From assembly GCF_900114215.1 (NCBI RefSeq), contig NZ_FOSG01000016.1:1-64000 (forward strand): a DNA stretch of 64,000 bases. Direction: 5' to 3'. The notes under the pieces were generated by a model. It saw only the letters and a program-made list of their open reading frames with translations. It did not search any database and had not been told where the DNA came from. The position numbers and the translations under genes were made by a program. This DNA comes from Streptomyces mangrovi. Its GTDB lineage: Bacteria; Actinomycetota; Actinomycetes; Streptomycetales; Streptomycetaceae. This document shows, piece after piece, positions 18,273 through 26,626 of the stretch; the first letter of the stretch is position 1, and the number at the start of each line of letters is the position of its first letter.

Positions 18273-18950
18273 TCACCTCCGTACCGGCCGGGAGATCTCC
18301 GCGCGCAGCGGTTCCAGGAGCCCGTTCGCCCGCCCGGTCCCGGCGTCGGAGCCGAGATCCAGGATGCCCCTCCCGGGCATTACGTCCAGTGGTTTGCCGT
18401 CGCAGTGCGCGAACCGGTCGTGGAAGAGCACCAGGGCGTGCCGCGGCCTGTCGTGCCGGGACTGCCAGATCAGTCCCATGGCGTCGGGGGCCTGCGCCCG
18501 GATCTCGCTCGCCCAGCGCCTGGCCGGCACGTAGTTCCTCTCGTCCTCCAGCAGCGCGGCCTCCTGGCAGACCGCGGCCAGGTCCCTCGACTCGATCAGG
18601 GAGACCAGGGTCAGCTCGCACCTGGTGCGCAGCACACTCAGCGAGCGGCCCCGGACCGTGGCGTAGGGGATGCGGCGGCGGCCGGCCGGCGGTTCGAAGG
18701 GCCGGGATCGCAGCACGCTCTCCGCGAGGGCCGTGGTCGCGGTGTCCGCCAGGTACAGGCAGTGGTACGGGTCCAGCGGCGTGCCGTCGAAGCGGTTGCC
18801 GTCCCTGAACTCGAAGGGGTCGGCGAGTCTCGGGTTGAACTCGTTCGGTTCGTAACGAGTGTTGTGCACCCGCCACAGCTCCGTGCCGGCCGGGATCACC
18901 CGGCGGTTGGGGCGCAACTCCAGCGAGGTCATGGGGAAGAGGCCGCTCAT
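18273..18950 (-). CDS. RES domain protein (NAD+-targeting toxin family)
   Basis: A 225-aa protein with all three residues that name the RES family: Arg in ELWRVHNTRY (R27), Glu in YLADTATTALAESVL (E77) and Ser in GLIWQSRHDR (S164), followed by HALVLFHDRF. Characterised RES toxins such as MbcT consume NAD+. Its ATG overlaps the stop of the upstream antitoxin-like gene (TGATG), and its stop abuts the CHAT gene start. The length is close to single-domain RES toxins, so it may be active. NADase or phosphorolysis activity here is inferred from family only. Confidence 0.9.
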   Translation of the reverse strand: MSGLFPMTSLELRPNRRVIPAGTELWRVHNTRYEPNEFNPRLADPFEFRDGNRFDGTPLDPYHCLYLADTATTALAESVLRSRPFEPPAGRRRIPYATVRGRSLSVLRTRCELTLVSLIESRDLAAVCQEAALLEDERNYVPARRWASEIRAQAPDAMGLIWQSRHDRPRHALVLFHDRFAHCDGKPLDVMPGRGILDLGSDAGTGRANGLLEPLRAEISRPVRR

Positions 18951-19660
18951 CAGTCCCCCTCCACCAGCGCGGCGGCCGCTTCGACCAGCCGTCGGCCGGG
19001 CAGCCGGCCGAGGAGCGCCGCCGGTGTCCCGCCCAGCCAGGTGTTCGCGCTGAGCCACCAGGCCGCGGCCCCCCAGGGGTCGATGTCCGCGAGGAGGAGA
19101 CGGTTGACCTCAAGGACGACCTCGTGGGGGGTGCCGCCGTCCGCGGCGAACTGGAACCGCGGGTAGCGGTCGCCGCGTTCGGGGTCCAGAAGCCTGATCA
19201 GCTCGGGCGGCGGTGCGCCGGCGCACCGGGCCCGCGCCTCGTCCGCGGAGAGGGCCGGCGCCCGCAGCAGCTCGTCCGGTGCGCCGTCGGCGCCTTCCTC
19301 GGCGGCGGCCTCGGCGACGGCCCCGGCGGCGGGGGGCTGCGAGGGGGCCGCCGCCAGCAGCGCCACCAGCTCCCGTGCCCCCGCCACGGCCCCCGGCCCG
19401 GGCGGCGCGGCGGTCAGCCGGACGGAGTCCAGCGCGGCGCTCACCGGATGGCCGAACGGCAGCGGCAGCAGGGCGAGGCGGACGCCCTGGAGTGCCCTGC
19501 GGACCGCCGGGCCGTCGTCGGGCGCCGCCGCGGCGAGTGCTTCCAGTCCGGCGAGCAGTTCCGCGTACCGCTCGTCGTCGAGCGCCTCGCGGATGGCGGC
19601 CCGGTGTTCCCCGATCAGCGCGAGCAGCCTGTCGGCCCGGCCTTCACCACCCTCGTTCAT
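18950..19660 (-). CDS. Antitoxin-like protein paired with RES domain protein
   Basis: A 236-aa protein and first gene of the RES-CHAT operon. The C-terminal half (PPELIRLLDPERGDRYPRFQFAADGG ... VVLEVNRLLLADIDPWGAAAWWLSANTWLGGTPAALLGRLPGRRLVEAAAALVEGD) resembles the Xre/MbcA/ParS toxin-binding domain normally encoded before RES toxins. The N-terminal 150 residues are Ala-rich helices with no recognisable HTH, unlike classical antitoxins. ATG start 19660. The 1-nt stop/start overlap with the RES gene implies coupled synthesis, as in toxin-antitoxin pairs. Neutralisation of the RES protein is inferred. Confidence 0.75.
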   Translation of the reverse strand: MNEGGEGRADRLLALIGEHRAAIREALDDERYAELLAGLEALAAAAPDDGPAVRRALQGVRLALLPLPFGHPVSAALDSVRLTAAPPGPGAVAGARELVALLAAAPSQPPAAGAVAEAAAEEGADGAPDELLRAPALSADEARARCAGAPPPELIRLLDPERGDRYPRFQFAADGGTPHEVVLEVNRLLLADIDPWGAAAWWLSANTWLGGTPAALLGRLPGRRLVEAAAALVEGD

Positions 19661-19808
19661 CCGGCCCCCTTTCCTCCGATTTCCTGCGGTCCTCTCCGGT
19701 CCTCTCCGGTTTCCTCCGGCCGTCCCGGTCCGCCCCGGCCCGAATCCTCCGGTGAACGGAGGCGACCGGTGTCTCCGCCACGGCCCGGCGCCCTTGGTGG
19801 CAACGCCA
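19661..19808. repeat. Degenerate 9-10 bp tandem repeats upstream of the RES operon
   Basis: Around 19676-19720 the units CTGCGGT, CCTCTCCGGT, CCTCTCCGGT and TTCCTCCGG follow each other. They lie in the likely promoter or leader of the antitoxin-RES-CHAT operon. Function unknown; slippage is a simple explanation. Confidence 0.6.
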
Positions 19809-20390
19809 CTATGCCGACCCGCCGGGCGTACGGTGGCGGGAACCGGCGCTTTCGCCGCCGGACGACCGGAACACGCCCAGGTCGGTCCTCATCTCGCGCC
19901 GCGCCTCCCGCAGCCCGCGCCACAGCGCGTCGATCCTCTCCTGTGCGGCGGCGGCGCAGTCCCCCGCCCGCGGCACACCGTCGTCCAGGCGCCGGAGCAT
20001 GCCGTAGACCGCGCCCAGTTCGCGGCTGAGGGCGCCCGTGAGTTCGAGCACCCGCTCCGGCACCCTCAGCTGGGCCTCCGCGTACACCTCACGGTGCCGG
20101 TCGCGCGCCTCGGTCAGCCGCTGCCGCACGGGGCGCGGGTCCTCGTCACGGCCCAGGGCGTGCAACTGGTCGGTGAGCGCGGCCAGATACCGCCGGGTCG
20201 CGGTGTTGAACGCCACATAGCACGACCGCAGCTCCTGTGTCCCGCTGCGCCGCTCCCACGTCCGCTCGGCCCGCTCCTGTTCGCGCTGCCGGCCGCGGTC
20301 CGCCGCGCGCTGGGTCAGCAGCGCGGACAGCAGCGTCCCGACCACTCCCACGGCCGCGGCCAGCAGGGTGGTCGCGCTCCCCACGTCCAT
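19809..20390 (-). CDS. Hypothetical protein with one N-terminal membrane helix
   Basis: A 193-aa protein. Residues 4-26 (GSATTLLAAAVGVVGTLLSALLT) form a membrane anchor, followed by a strongly charged, probably coiled-coil stretch (QRAADRGRQREQERAERTWERR) and further helices to about residue 170. This architecture is common in streptomycete proteins of unknown function. The ATG at 20390 was chosen at the start of the hydrophobic helix; the frame beyond it lacks coding character and runs into the cobalamin riboswitch on the other strand. No partner gene is evident. Confidence 0.78.
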   Translation of the reverse strand: MDVGSATTLLAAAVGVVGTLLSALLTQRAADRGRQREQERAERTWERRSGTQELRSCYVAFNTATRRYLAALTDQLHALGRDEDPRPVRQRLTEARDRHREVYAEAQLRVPERVLELTGALSRELGAVYGMLRRLDDGVPRAGDCAAAAQERIDALWRGLREARREMRTDLGVFRSSGGESAGSRHRTPGGSA

Positions 20391-20589
20391 ACGGCCTCCG
20401 CTGCTCCGCTCCGCGGTGTCGATCACGTCACACCACCAGCGAAGCAGCGCACCTCCCGCGTGTGAACGCCCCGCCCGGAGAACGCCCGGTATCCGGCCCG
20501 TCACCGGCCGGACGCGCGGACCGAGGGGCCCGCGAGGGGGCTCATGCGCGGCATAAGGCCTGCTTGCCAACGCTTCCGCGCGCGCACTA

Positions 20590-20760
20590 CTGTCGCCACG
20601 CCTTGGTGAACGGGAAATCCGGTGCGATACCGGTGCGGCCCTCGCCACTGTGATCGGGAAGTCCGGCTCCAGCCCTCGCGGGCGGCCACTGGGTCCTTCG
20701 GGACCCGGGAAGGCGGAGCCCGGGCGGTGGTACCCGTCAGCCAGGAGACCGGCCAGGGCG
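20590..20760 (+). promoter_or_regulatory. Cobalamin (B12) riboswitch
   Basis: The leader of cbiM contains the B12 box CAGCCAGGAGACCGGCC (20738-20754) and the expected upstream conserved pieces: GGTGAACGGGAAATCCGGTG, GCCACTGTGATCGGGAAGTC and GCCACTGGG, then GGGAAGGCGGAGCCC. The order and spacing fit an adenosylcobalamin riboswitch, so the cobalt transporter is expected to be shut off when B12 is plentiful. Confidence 0.95.
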
Positions 20761-20801
20761 CGTCAACCATCCACGAGGTGCTGGAGAGGGTCTGTCCGGT
20801 C

Positions 20802-21512
20802 ATGCACATAGCCGAGGGCTTCCTGCCCCCCGCGCACGCGGTCGCCTGGGGCGCCGCGTCCGCTCCGTTCATCGTCCACGGAGTCCGCCGTCTCACCCGT
20901 GAGGTCAGGGAACATCCCGGGAGCACTCTGCTCCTGGGCGCCTCCGGGGCCTTCACGTTCGTCCTGTCGGCCCTGAAGCTGCCCTCGGTGACCGGGAGTT
21001 GCTCGCACCCCACCGGCACGGGGCTGGGGGCCATCCTGTTCCGGCCGCCGATGATGGCGGTGCTGGGCACCATCACGCTCCTGTTCCAGGCGCTGCTGCT
21101 CGCGCACGGCGGCCTGACCACGCTGGGCGCCAACGCCTTCTCGATGGCGATCGCCGGCCCCTGGGCCGGGTACGCCCTCTACCGGCTGTTGCGGCGGTCC
21201 GGCGCGCCGCTGATGGTCGCCGTCTTCTCCGGCGCCTTCGCCGCCGACCTGTCCACCTACTGCGTCACCAGCGCGCAGCTGGCGCTGGCGTTTCCCGACC
21301 CGTCCGGCGGATTCTGGGGCGCGCTCGGCAAGTTCGGCTCCATCTTCGCCCTCACGCAGATCCCCCTCGCGGTGAGCGAGGGGCTTTTGACGGTGTTCGT
21401 GATGCGGCTGCTGGTGCAGTCCAGCCGGGGCGAGCTGACCCGGCTGGGCGTGCTGGTGTCCGGCGGGCGGGCCGGGGCGGAGAAGGCCGCCGGCAGCGGG
21501 GCGGTGGCGTGA
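20802..21512 (+). CDS. cbiM: Cobalt ECF transporter S component CbiM
   Basis: A 236-aa integral membrane substrate-binding component. The N-terminal MHIAEGFLPPAHAVAWG is diagnostic: the free amino end and His2 bind the metal in CbiM/NikM proteins, which fixes the ATG at 20802. Later motifs (VTGSCSHPTGTGLGAILFRPP, LLLAHGGLTTLGANAFSMAIAGP, YCVTSAQLALAFP) are typical. First gene of cbiMNQO, 42 nt after the riboswitch box region. It imports cobalt for cobalamin synthesis; nickel specificity (NikM) is the main alternative, but the B12 riboswitch favours cobalt. Confidence 0.97.
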   Translation: MHIAEGFLPPAHAVAWGAASAPFIVHGVRRLTREVREHPGSTLLLGASGAFTFVLSALKLPSVTGSCSHPTGTGLGAILFRPPMMAVLGTITLLFQALLLAHGGLTTLGANAFSMAIAGPWAGYALYRLLRRSGAPLMVAVFSGAFAADLSTYCVTSAQLALAFPDPSGGFWGALGKFGSIFALTQIPLAVSEGLLTVFVMRLLVQSSRGELTRLGVLVSGGRAGAEKAAGSGAVA

Positions 21513-21976
21513 TGAACGTGACGAGGAAGGGCACCGGGATCAACGTCCTGCTGCTGCTCGCCGTGGCCGCCCTCGCGGTCCTGCCCCTGGCCCTCGGCCT
21601 CGGCGACCACAAGGAGGAGCCGTTCGCCGGCGCCGACGCCGAGGCGGAGACGGCGATCACCGAGATCGAACCGGACTACGAGCCGTGGTTCTCCCCGCTG
21701 TACGAGCCGCCGTCCGGTGAGGTCGAATCGGCGCTGTTCGCCCTGCAGGCCGCGCTCGGCGCGGGCGTTCTCGCCTACTACTTCGGCCTGCGCCGCGGAC
21801 GCCGCCAGGGCGAGCGGCGGGCCGGGGGACCGGGGGGAGCACCGTCGGAAACCCTGCCGGGGGCACGGCCGGAGGCGCGGCCGGAAACCCTGCCGGGGGC
21901 GCAGTCGGGAGCGCCGCCGGAGGAAGCCGGGGACACCGCGGGGGGCGCCGGGGCCTCCGGGGCCCGGGGAGTCTGA
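21512..21976 (+). CDS. cbiN: Cobalt transporter accessory subunit CbiN
   Basis: A 154-aa protein with two membrane helices (INVLLLLAVAALAVLPLALGL and ALFALQAALGAGVLAYYFGL) around a short external loop containing EIEPDYEPWFSPLYEPPSGEVES, the CbiN hallmark. It associates with CbiM to allow metal loading. Start and stop with cbiM overlap in TGATG. The C-terminal 50 residues are an unusual Pro/Gly/Ala-rich tail (repeated ETLPGA-type units) not needed for the fold; typical CbiN proteins are about 100 aa. Confidence 0.95.
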   Translation: MNVTRKGTGINVLLLLAVAALAVLPLALGLGDHKEEPFAGADAEAETAITEIEPDYEPWFSPLYEPPSGEVESALFALQAALGAGVLAYYFGLRRGRRQGERRAGGPGGAPSETLPGARPEARPETLPGAQSGAPPEEAGDTAGGAGASGARGV

Positions 21977-21980
21977 TCCC

Positions 21981-22730
21981 GTGCTGCCGATCGACGCGGC
22001 GGCGCACAGCAACCGCTGGCGCCGCCGCCACCCCGTGGACAAGGCCGTACTCGGATTCGGCCTCACCTCGCTGGCGCTCTGCCTGCCGCCCTGGCCGGGC
22101 GCGGCCCTGGTGGCCCTGACCGCGCTCGCCGTGCTGCTGGGGCCGGCGGGCGTGCCCGGACGCAGGCTGTGGCGCGCCTGCCGGGTGCCCCTGGGCTTCT
22201 GTGTGACCGGCGCGGCCACGCTGCTGGTCCAGGTCGCCGGCCCGGAGGGTCCGCTGTCACTCGCCGACGGCGGTCCGGCCCGCGCCGGGGAGCTGCTGCT
22301 GCGCACCTCGGCGGCCTCCCTGGGCATGCTGCTGTTCGCCTTCACCACCCCGATGTCCGACCTGCTGCCCCGGCTGGTGAGGGCCGGCGTACCCGCGCCG
22401 GTCGTGGACGTCGCCCTGGTGACGTACCGGATGAGCTTCCTACTGCTGGACTCGGTGCGCCGCGTCCGCGAGGCACAGGCCGCCCGGCTCGGGCACACCA
22501 CCCGGGCCGCGGCCTGGCGCTCCCTGGCCTCTCTCGGCGCCACCGCGTTCGTACGCGCCTTCGGCCGGGCCGCCCGGCTCCAGGACGGGCTCGCCGGACG
22601 GGGCTACGACGGCGCCCTGCGGGTGCTGGTGCCCGAGGCGGGCGTCTCCGCGCGCTTCACCTCCGGCAGCATCGCGCTCCTGGGTGCCGTGACCGGCCTC
22701 ACCTTCGCCCTGGAAGGACCGCTGACGTGA
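21981..22730 (+). CDS. cbiQ: Cobalt ECF transporter T component CbiQ
   Basis: A 249-aa membrane transmembrane coupling subunit. N-terminal DAAAHSNRWRRRHPVDKAVLGFGLTSLAL is the usual CbiQ opening, followed by several hydrophobic helices and the coupling motifs (LVTYRMSFLLLDSVRRVREAQAARLGH, then AFGRAARLQDGLAGRGYDGALRVL), which contact the ATPase. GTG start 21981 lies 4 nt after the cbiN stop and the gene overlaps cbiO by 4 nt. Confidence 0.96.
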   Translation: MLPIDAAAHSNRWRRRHPVDKAVLGFGLTSLALCLPPWPGAALVALTALAVLLGPAGVPGRRLWRACRVPLGFCVTGAATLLVQVAGPEGPLSLADGGPARAGELLLRTSAASLGMLLFAFTTPMSDLLPRLVRAGVPAPVVDVALVTYRMSFLLLDSVRRVREAQAARLGHTTRAAAWRSLASLGATAFVRAFGRAARLQDGLAGRGYDGALRVLVPEAGVSARFTSGSIALLGAVTGLTFALEGPLT

Positions 22731-23608
22731 GCGAGCCGGCACTCGTGGCCCTGCGGGAGGCGTCCTTCTCCTACGAGGACGGGCCGCCTGTGCTCAGCGG
22801 CCTCGACTTCGAGGTGCGCCGGGGGCGCACACTCGCCCTGCTGGGCCGCAACGGCAGCGGCAAGACCACGCTGATGCGGCTGCTGAGCGGCGGACTGCGG
22901 CCGGACACCGGCGAGTTGACCCTGCGGGGGCGGCCCGTCGCCTACGACCGCAAGGGGCTGACCCGGCTGCGGACGACCGTCCAGCTGGTCGTGCAGGATC
23001 CGGACGACCAGCTCTTCGCCGCGTCCGTCGCCCAGGACGTCTCCTTCGGGCCGCTGAACCTCGGGCTGCCGGACGCCGAGGTGCGGGCGCGGGTGGACGA
23101 AGCGCTGACCGCCCTGGACATCGGCCACCTGGCCGACCGTCCCACCCATCTGCTCTCCTACGGCCAGCGCAAGCGGACCGCGATCGCGGGGGCGGTCGCG
23201 ATGCGGCCGGAGGTGCTGGTCCTGGACGAGCCGACCGCGGGGCTCGACCCGGACGGCCGGGAGCGGCTGCTCACCACCCTGGGCGGGCTGTGCGAGGGCG
23301 GCACGACGGTGGTGATGGCCACGCACGACGTCGACCTCGCCCTGCTCTGGGCCGACGACGCGGCGCTGCTCACCCCGGACGGGGTGAGCACCGGACCGGC
23401 CGCCGCGATGCTGGCCCGCACCGACCTTCTGCACCGGGCGGGGCTGCGTCTGCCCTGGGGCGTCGTGGTGGAACGGCTGCTGCGGGCACGGGGCCTGCTG
23501 GCCGCCGGCGACGACGGCCCCCGTACTCCGGAGGAACTGGCCGCGCTCGCCCGTACCGTGCCGCCGCCTCCCGGCCCCGCTCGGACGGCTGACACACCCC
23601 GGGACTGA
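22727..23608 (+). CDS. cbiO: Cobalt ECF transporter ATPase CbiO
   Basis: A 293-aa ABC ATPase that energises the CbiMNQ complex. Walker A is LLGRNGSGKTTLMRLL, the Q-loop VVQDPDDQLF, the signature LLSYGQRKRTAIAGAVAM, Walker B VLVLDEPTAGLDP and the switch His MATHDVD. The C-terminal 50 residues (PWGVVVERLLRARGLL onwards) are an extension seen in some ECF ATPases. GTG start 22727 overlaps the cbiQ TGA (GTGA). Last gene of the riboswitch operon; a GC-rich hairpin follows its stop. Confidence 0.97.
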   Translation: MSEPALVALREASFSYEDGPPVLSGLDFEVRRGRTLALLGRNGSGKTTLMRLLSGGLRPDTGELTLRGRPVAYDRKGLTRLRTTVQLVVQDPDDQLFAASVAQDVSFGPLNLGLPDAEVRARVDEALTALDIGHLADRPTHLLSYGQRKRTAIAGAVAMRPEVLVLDEPTAGLDPDGRERLLTTLGGLCEGGTTVVMATHDVDLALLWADDAALLTPDGVSTGPAAAMLARTDLLHRAGLRLPWGVVVERLLRARGLLAAGDDGPRTPEELAALARTVPPPPGPARTADTPRD

Positions 23609-23612
23609 CCCA

Positions 23613-23638
23613 CCCCGGGCGGGTGCGGTCGCCCGGGG
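23613..23638 (+). terminator. Terminator after cbiMNQO
   Basis: CCCCGGGCG-N8-CGCCCGGGG, a perfect 9-bp stem 4 nt after the cbiO stop, without a strong U tract, as usual for Streptomyces. Confidence 0.7.
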
Positions 23639-23902
23639 CGCCGCGTCCGCCCCGCTCAGGACCGGACGCCGGTGATTCCGCCACCAAACGGCGCTTCCTC
23701 TCCCCGTGAGCAGCCGGCGACGGGGAGGACGGACAGCGGACGACGGAAGGCGATCGGTCGCGACACACCGGTCGCATAGGATGGAGGGTCGGCTTTCCAG
23801 GGCGAACCCGCGCGAACCCGCGTGAACCCGTGTGAACGCCGCCGGACATCGCAGGGGATTCAGCGGTGTTCCACCACCCGCCCCACCAGGAGAACGACCG
23901 TC

Positions 23903-24730
23903 TTGTCCCAGCAGACCCCGAACGCCGCCGACCCCGGGCTGCGGGCCGACTGCGGTAAGTGCTTCGGCCTGTGCTGCGTGGCGCTGCCCTTCGCCCGCTC
24001 GGCCGACTTCGCCGCCGACAAGGCCGCCGGCGCCCCGTGCGGCAACCTCCGGCAGGACTTCCGCTGCGGTATCCACGAGCGGCTGCGCGACAGCGGTTAC
24101 AACGGCTGCACGGTCTTCGACTGCTTCGGAGCCGGGCAGAAGGTCTCCCAGGTGACCTTCGGGGGCCGCAGCTGGCGCGAGGAGCCGGGTTCGGCCCGCA
24201 CGATGTACGAGGTCTTCCCGGTCATGCGGCACCTGCACGAACTGCTGCGGTACACCGCCGAGGCGCTGGACCTCCCGGCCGCCCGGCCCGTCCACCGCGA
24301 TCTGCGTCGCGCCTACGACCGGATCGACGCGCTGACACGGGACACGGCCGAGTCGCTGCTCGCAGTCGACGTGACTGCTCTGCACGGGGAGGTGAACACG
24401 CTGCTGCTGCGGGCCGGTGAGCTCGCCCGCGCCTCGGTGCCCGGCCGCAGGAAGGACCACCGGGGCGCCGACCTCATGGGCAAGCGCATGCGGAACGCCA
24501 AGCTGCGCGGCGCCCGCATGCGCGGTGCCTGCCTGATCGCCGCCGACCTGTCCGGCGCGGACCTGCGGGAGGCGGACCTCATCGGTGCGGACCTGCGGGA
24601 CGCGAACCTGTGCGGCGCGGATCTGACGGGAGCCCTGTTCCTCACACAGCCGCAGCTCGACGCCGCTCGCGGAGACCGGGCGACCCGCATCCCGGCGGCG
24701 CTCCAGCGGCCCGGGCACTGGGCCGTGTGA
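23903..24730 (+). CDS. Pentapeptide-repeat protein with N-terminal cysteine cluster
   Basis: A 275-aa protein. The N-terminus carries a cysteine-rich motif (ADCGKCFGLCCVALPF, then CGNLRQDFRCGIHERL and GCTVFDCFG), like YkgJ-type metal-cluster domains. Residues about 190-250 are pentapeptide repeats (RNAKLRGARMRGACLIAADLSGADLREADLIGADLRDANLCGADLTGALF) forming a short right-handed beta-helix. Some pentapeptide proteins protect DNA gyrase by DNA mimicry, but this one has few coils and no special evidence for that. TTG 23903 with AGGAGA 8 nt upstream is the best start. Confidence 0.88.
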   Translation: MSQQTPNAADPGLRADCGKCFGLCCVALPFARSADFAADKAAGAPCGNLRQDFRCGIHERLRDSGYNGCTVFDCFGAGQKVSQVTFGGRSWREEPGSARTMYEVFPVMRHLHELLRYTAEALDLPAARPVHRDLRRAYDRIDALTRDTAESLLAVDVTALHGEVNTLLLRAGELARASVPGRRKDHRGADLMGKRMRNAKLRGARMRGACLIAADLSGADLREADLIGADLRDANLCGADLTGALFLTQPQLDAARGDRATRIPAALQRPGHWAV

Positions 24731-24887
24731 GGCCCTGGGCCACGCCGCGCCCGGCCACCGTCCGCACGGCCCTGCCCGGCGCCGGAGAGGCGGAAGCCCG
24801 GTACGCACCGGTACGCACCGGGCCACGGGCGCGCAGGCGCGGGACGGCTTGTTCAGGCGCGCCTGCAGGGCCCGGACGCACCTCCCC

Positions 24888-26429
24888 TCACCGGCCGCCC
24901 CGTGAGCCGTAGGGCTGGAGGAGCTGGTCGACGGGCGCGTGGTCGTCGGTGAGCGGCCGGGCGTCGCCGATCCAGGAGGCGAGGCCGTCGCCGGTGGCGA
25001 TCTTCCAGCCGGTCTGCCGGGCGTCCAGCGCTTCCTGGGCCGCGCGCGGGTCGACCGGCCGGTCGGAGGCGAGCACCACCAGATTGCCGCCGTCGGCGGC
25101 GGCCGCGGCGAGGCCGATGTCGGCGGGTTCGCCCATCAGGGCGACATGCTCGAAGACCTCGGCGAGGGTGGCCGCTTCGGCACGTGCGAAGGCGAGATCA
25201 CCGTGGTCGATGAGGTTGGCGACGTACAGGCCGTCCTCGTCGAGCACCCTCCGCACGTCGGCCAGCGCCTCCGCCGTGGTGAGGTGCCACGGCACGCTGA
25301 CGCCCCCGAAGGCGTCGCCGACGACGAGGTCGCGGCTGCCGGTCTCCAGCCGCCGCAGGCCGAGCCTGCCGTCCTCGACGCGTACGTCGACACCGCTCTC
25401 GTCTCCCAGACCGAGCCGTTCCCGGTCGATGCGCACGACCCCGCCGTCGATCTCGGACACGACGCTGCGCGTCCCCGGCCGCGTGGCCGCGAGGTAACGG
25501 GGATAGGTGAGCCCGCCGCCGCCCAGGTGGTGGGCGGCGAGCGGCTCGCCCTCGGGAAAGGCCGTGTCGACCGCCGACGCGATGGCGCGCACGTAGGTGA
25601 ACTTCAGGAAGGTCGGGTCCTCGAGGTCGACGTAGGAGTGCCGCAGGCCGTCCAGGACGAGTGTGCGGCCGCTGTCCCGGTCGGGGTCGGCGACGACCCG
25701 TGCGCAGTGGTACCTGGTCTCCGCGTCGCAGCCGCCGGGCACGACCGTGGCGGCCAGGCCGCCGGCGACGACCGCGAGTGCCAGGGCGGGTGCGCCGCTC
25801 CACCCGCGCGTTCGCCACTCGACCAGCGCCGAGCCGGCCACCAGCAGCGTTCCCAGGCCGATCAGGATGCCGCTGACCGGCAGCCGCGACACGAGGACGA
25901 AACCGGTCAGGACGGTGCCGAAGATGGCGCCCGCGGTGCCGACGCCGGACAGCCGGCCGACGACCGTTCCGGTCTCGGCGAGACTGGTGAGACGCAGCTT
26001 GGTCACGATCGGCGTCACCGCGGAGAGCAGCGCGCCCGGCACCAGGATGGTCAGCGACGCGATCGTCAACAGCGCCGGCGGCGCCCACTCGGCGGTGGTG
26101 CGCAGTACGGCGGGGGTGAGCGCCACGACCGCTCCCGACACCCCGAGCGAGGGGCCCAGGAGCCGGCGCGGGTCGACCCGGTCGGCGACGCGCCCGCCCA
26201 GCCAGGAGCCCAGCGCGATCGCGGTGAGGGCTATGCCGATCACCATGGTGCTGGTTTCGAGGGTGAGGCCGAGGTAGGGGGCCAGCAGCCGCAGGGCGAC
26301 GATCTCGACCACCAGGACCGCGGCCGAGGAGCCGAACACGAGCACGGCCGCGGCGCGGGATCCCAGACCGTGGCCGCGAGGTACGCCCTCGGCGACAGAC
26401 GGAGAAGACGATTCGGTCACATGGGACAT
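24888..26429 (-). CDS. Fused membrane transporter-like / spermidine synthase-like protein
   Basis: A 513-aa protein. The first 250 residues contain about seven to eight hydrophobic helices (AAAVLVFGSSAAVLVVEIVALRLLAPYLG; TSTMVIGIALTAIALGSWLGGRVAD, with an MFS-like GGRVADR loop). The soluble C-terminal half is a spermidine-synthase-like Rossmann domain (HHLGGGGLTYPRYLAATRPG, SEIDGGVVRIDRERLGL, VRVEDGRLGLR, DLVVGDAFGG). Such fusions are widespread; polyamine synthesis has not been shown for most. ATG 26429 (MSHVTESS) begins just before the first helix. No operon partner. Confidence 0.9.
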   Translation of the reverse strand: MSHVTESSSPSVAEGVPRGHGLGSRAAAVLVFGSSAAVLVVEIVALRLLAPYLGLTLETSTMVIGIALTAIALGSWLGGRVADRVDPRRLLGPSLGVSGAVVALTPAVLRTTAEWAPPALLTIASLTILVPGALLSAVTPIVTKLRLTSLAETGTVVGRLSGVGTAGAIFGTVLTGFVLVSRLPVSGILIGLGTLLVAGSALVEWRTRGWSGAPALALAVVAGGLAATVVPGGCDAETRYHCARVVADPDRDSGRTLVLDGLRHSYVDLEDPTFLKFTYVRAIASAVDTAFPEGEPLAAHHLGGGGLTYPRYLAATRPGTRSVVSEIDGGVVRIDRERLGLGDESGVDVRVEDGRLGLRRLETGSRDLVVGDAFGGVSVPWHLTTAEALADVRRVLDEDGLYVANLIDHGDLAFARAEAATLAEVFEHVALMGEPADIGLAAAAADGGNLVVLASDRPVDPRAAQEALDARQTGWKIATGDGLASWIGDARPLTDDHAPVDQLLQPYGSRGGR

Positions 26430-26626
26430 CCTCGCATGCGCCGCGCCGGCCGAACGAACATGACGGAAGCCCTTGTTGCCCGGCTGTCCGCCCACCGCGG
26501 GTGTGCCCCGCGCGTCGAGGGCGCGGGGTACGGTCCGGAGCGCCGCGGTGCGGGCGGGACGGACCGGCTCGGCCCGCCCGGTGACCGCGCCGCACCACGG
26601 TCACCGGGGATCGGGGATCGGGAAGG

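Noticed and set aside
18273..19113. Extension of the CHAT frame upstream over the RES gene
   Set aside because: The extra N-terminal sequence is antiphase to a clear RES domain; the CHAT start is placed at the RES stop.
23903..24730. Qnr-like gyrase-protecting protein
   Set aside because: Only about ten pentapeptides and a cysteine-cluster N-terminus; too short a helix and no supporting context.
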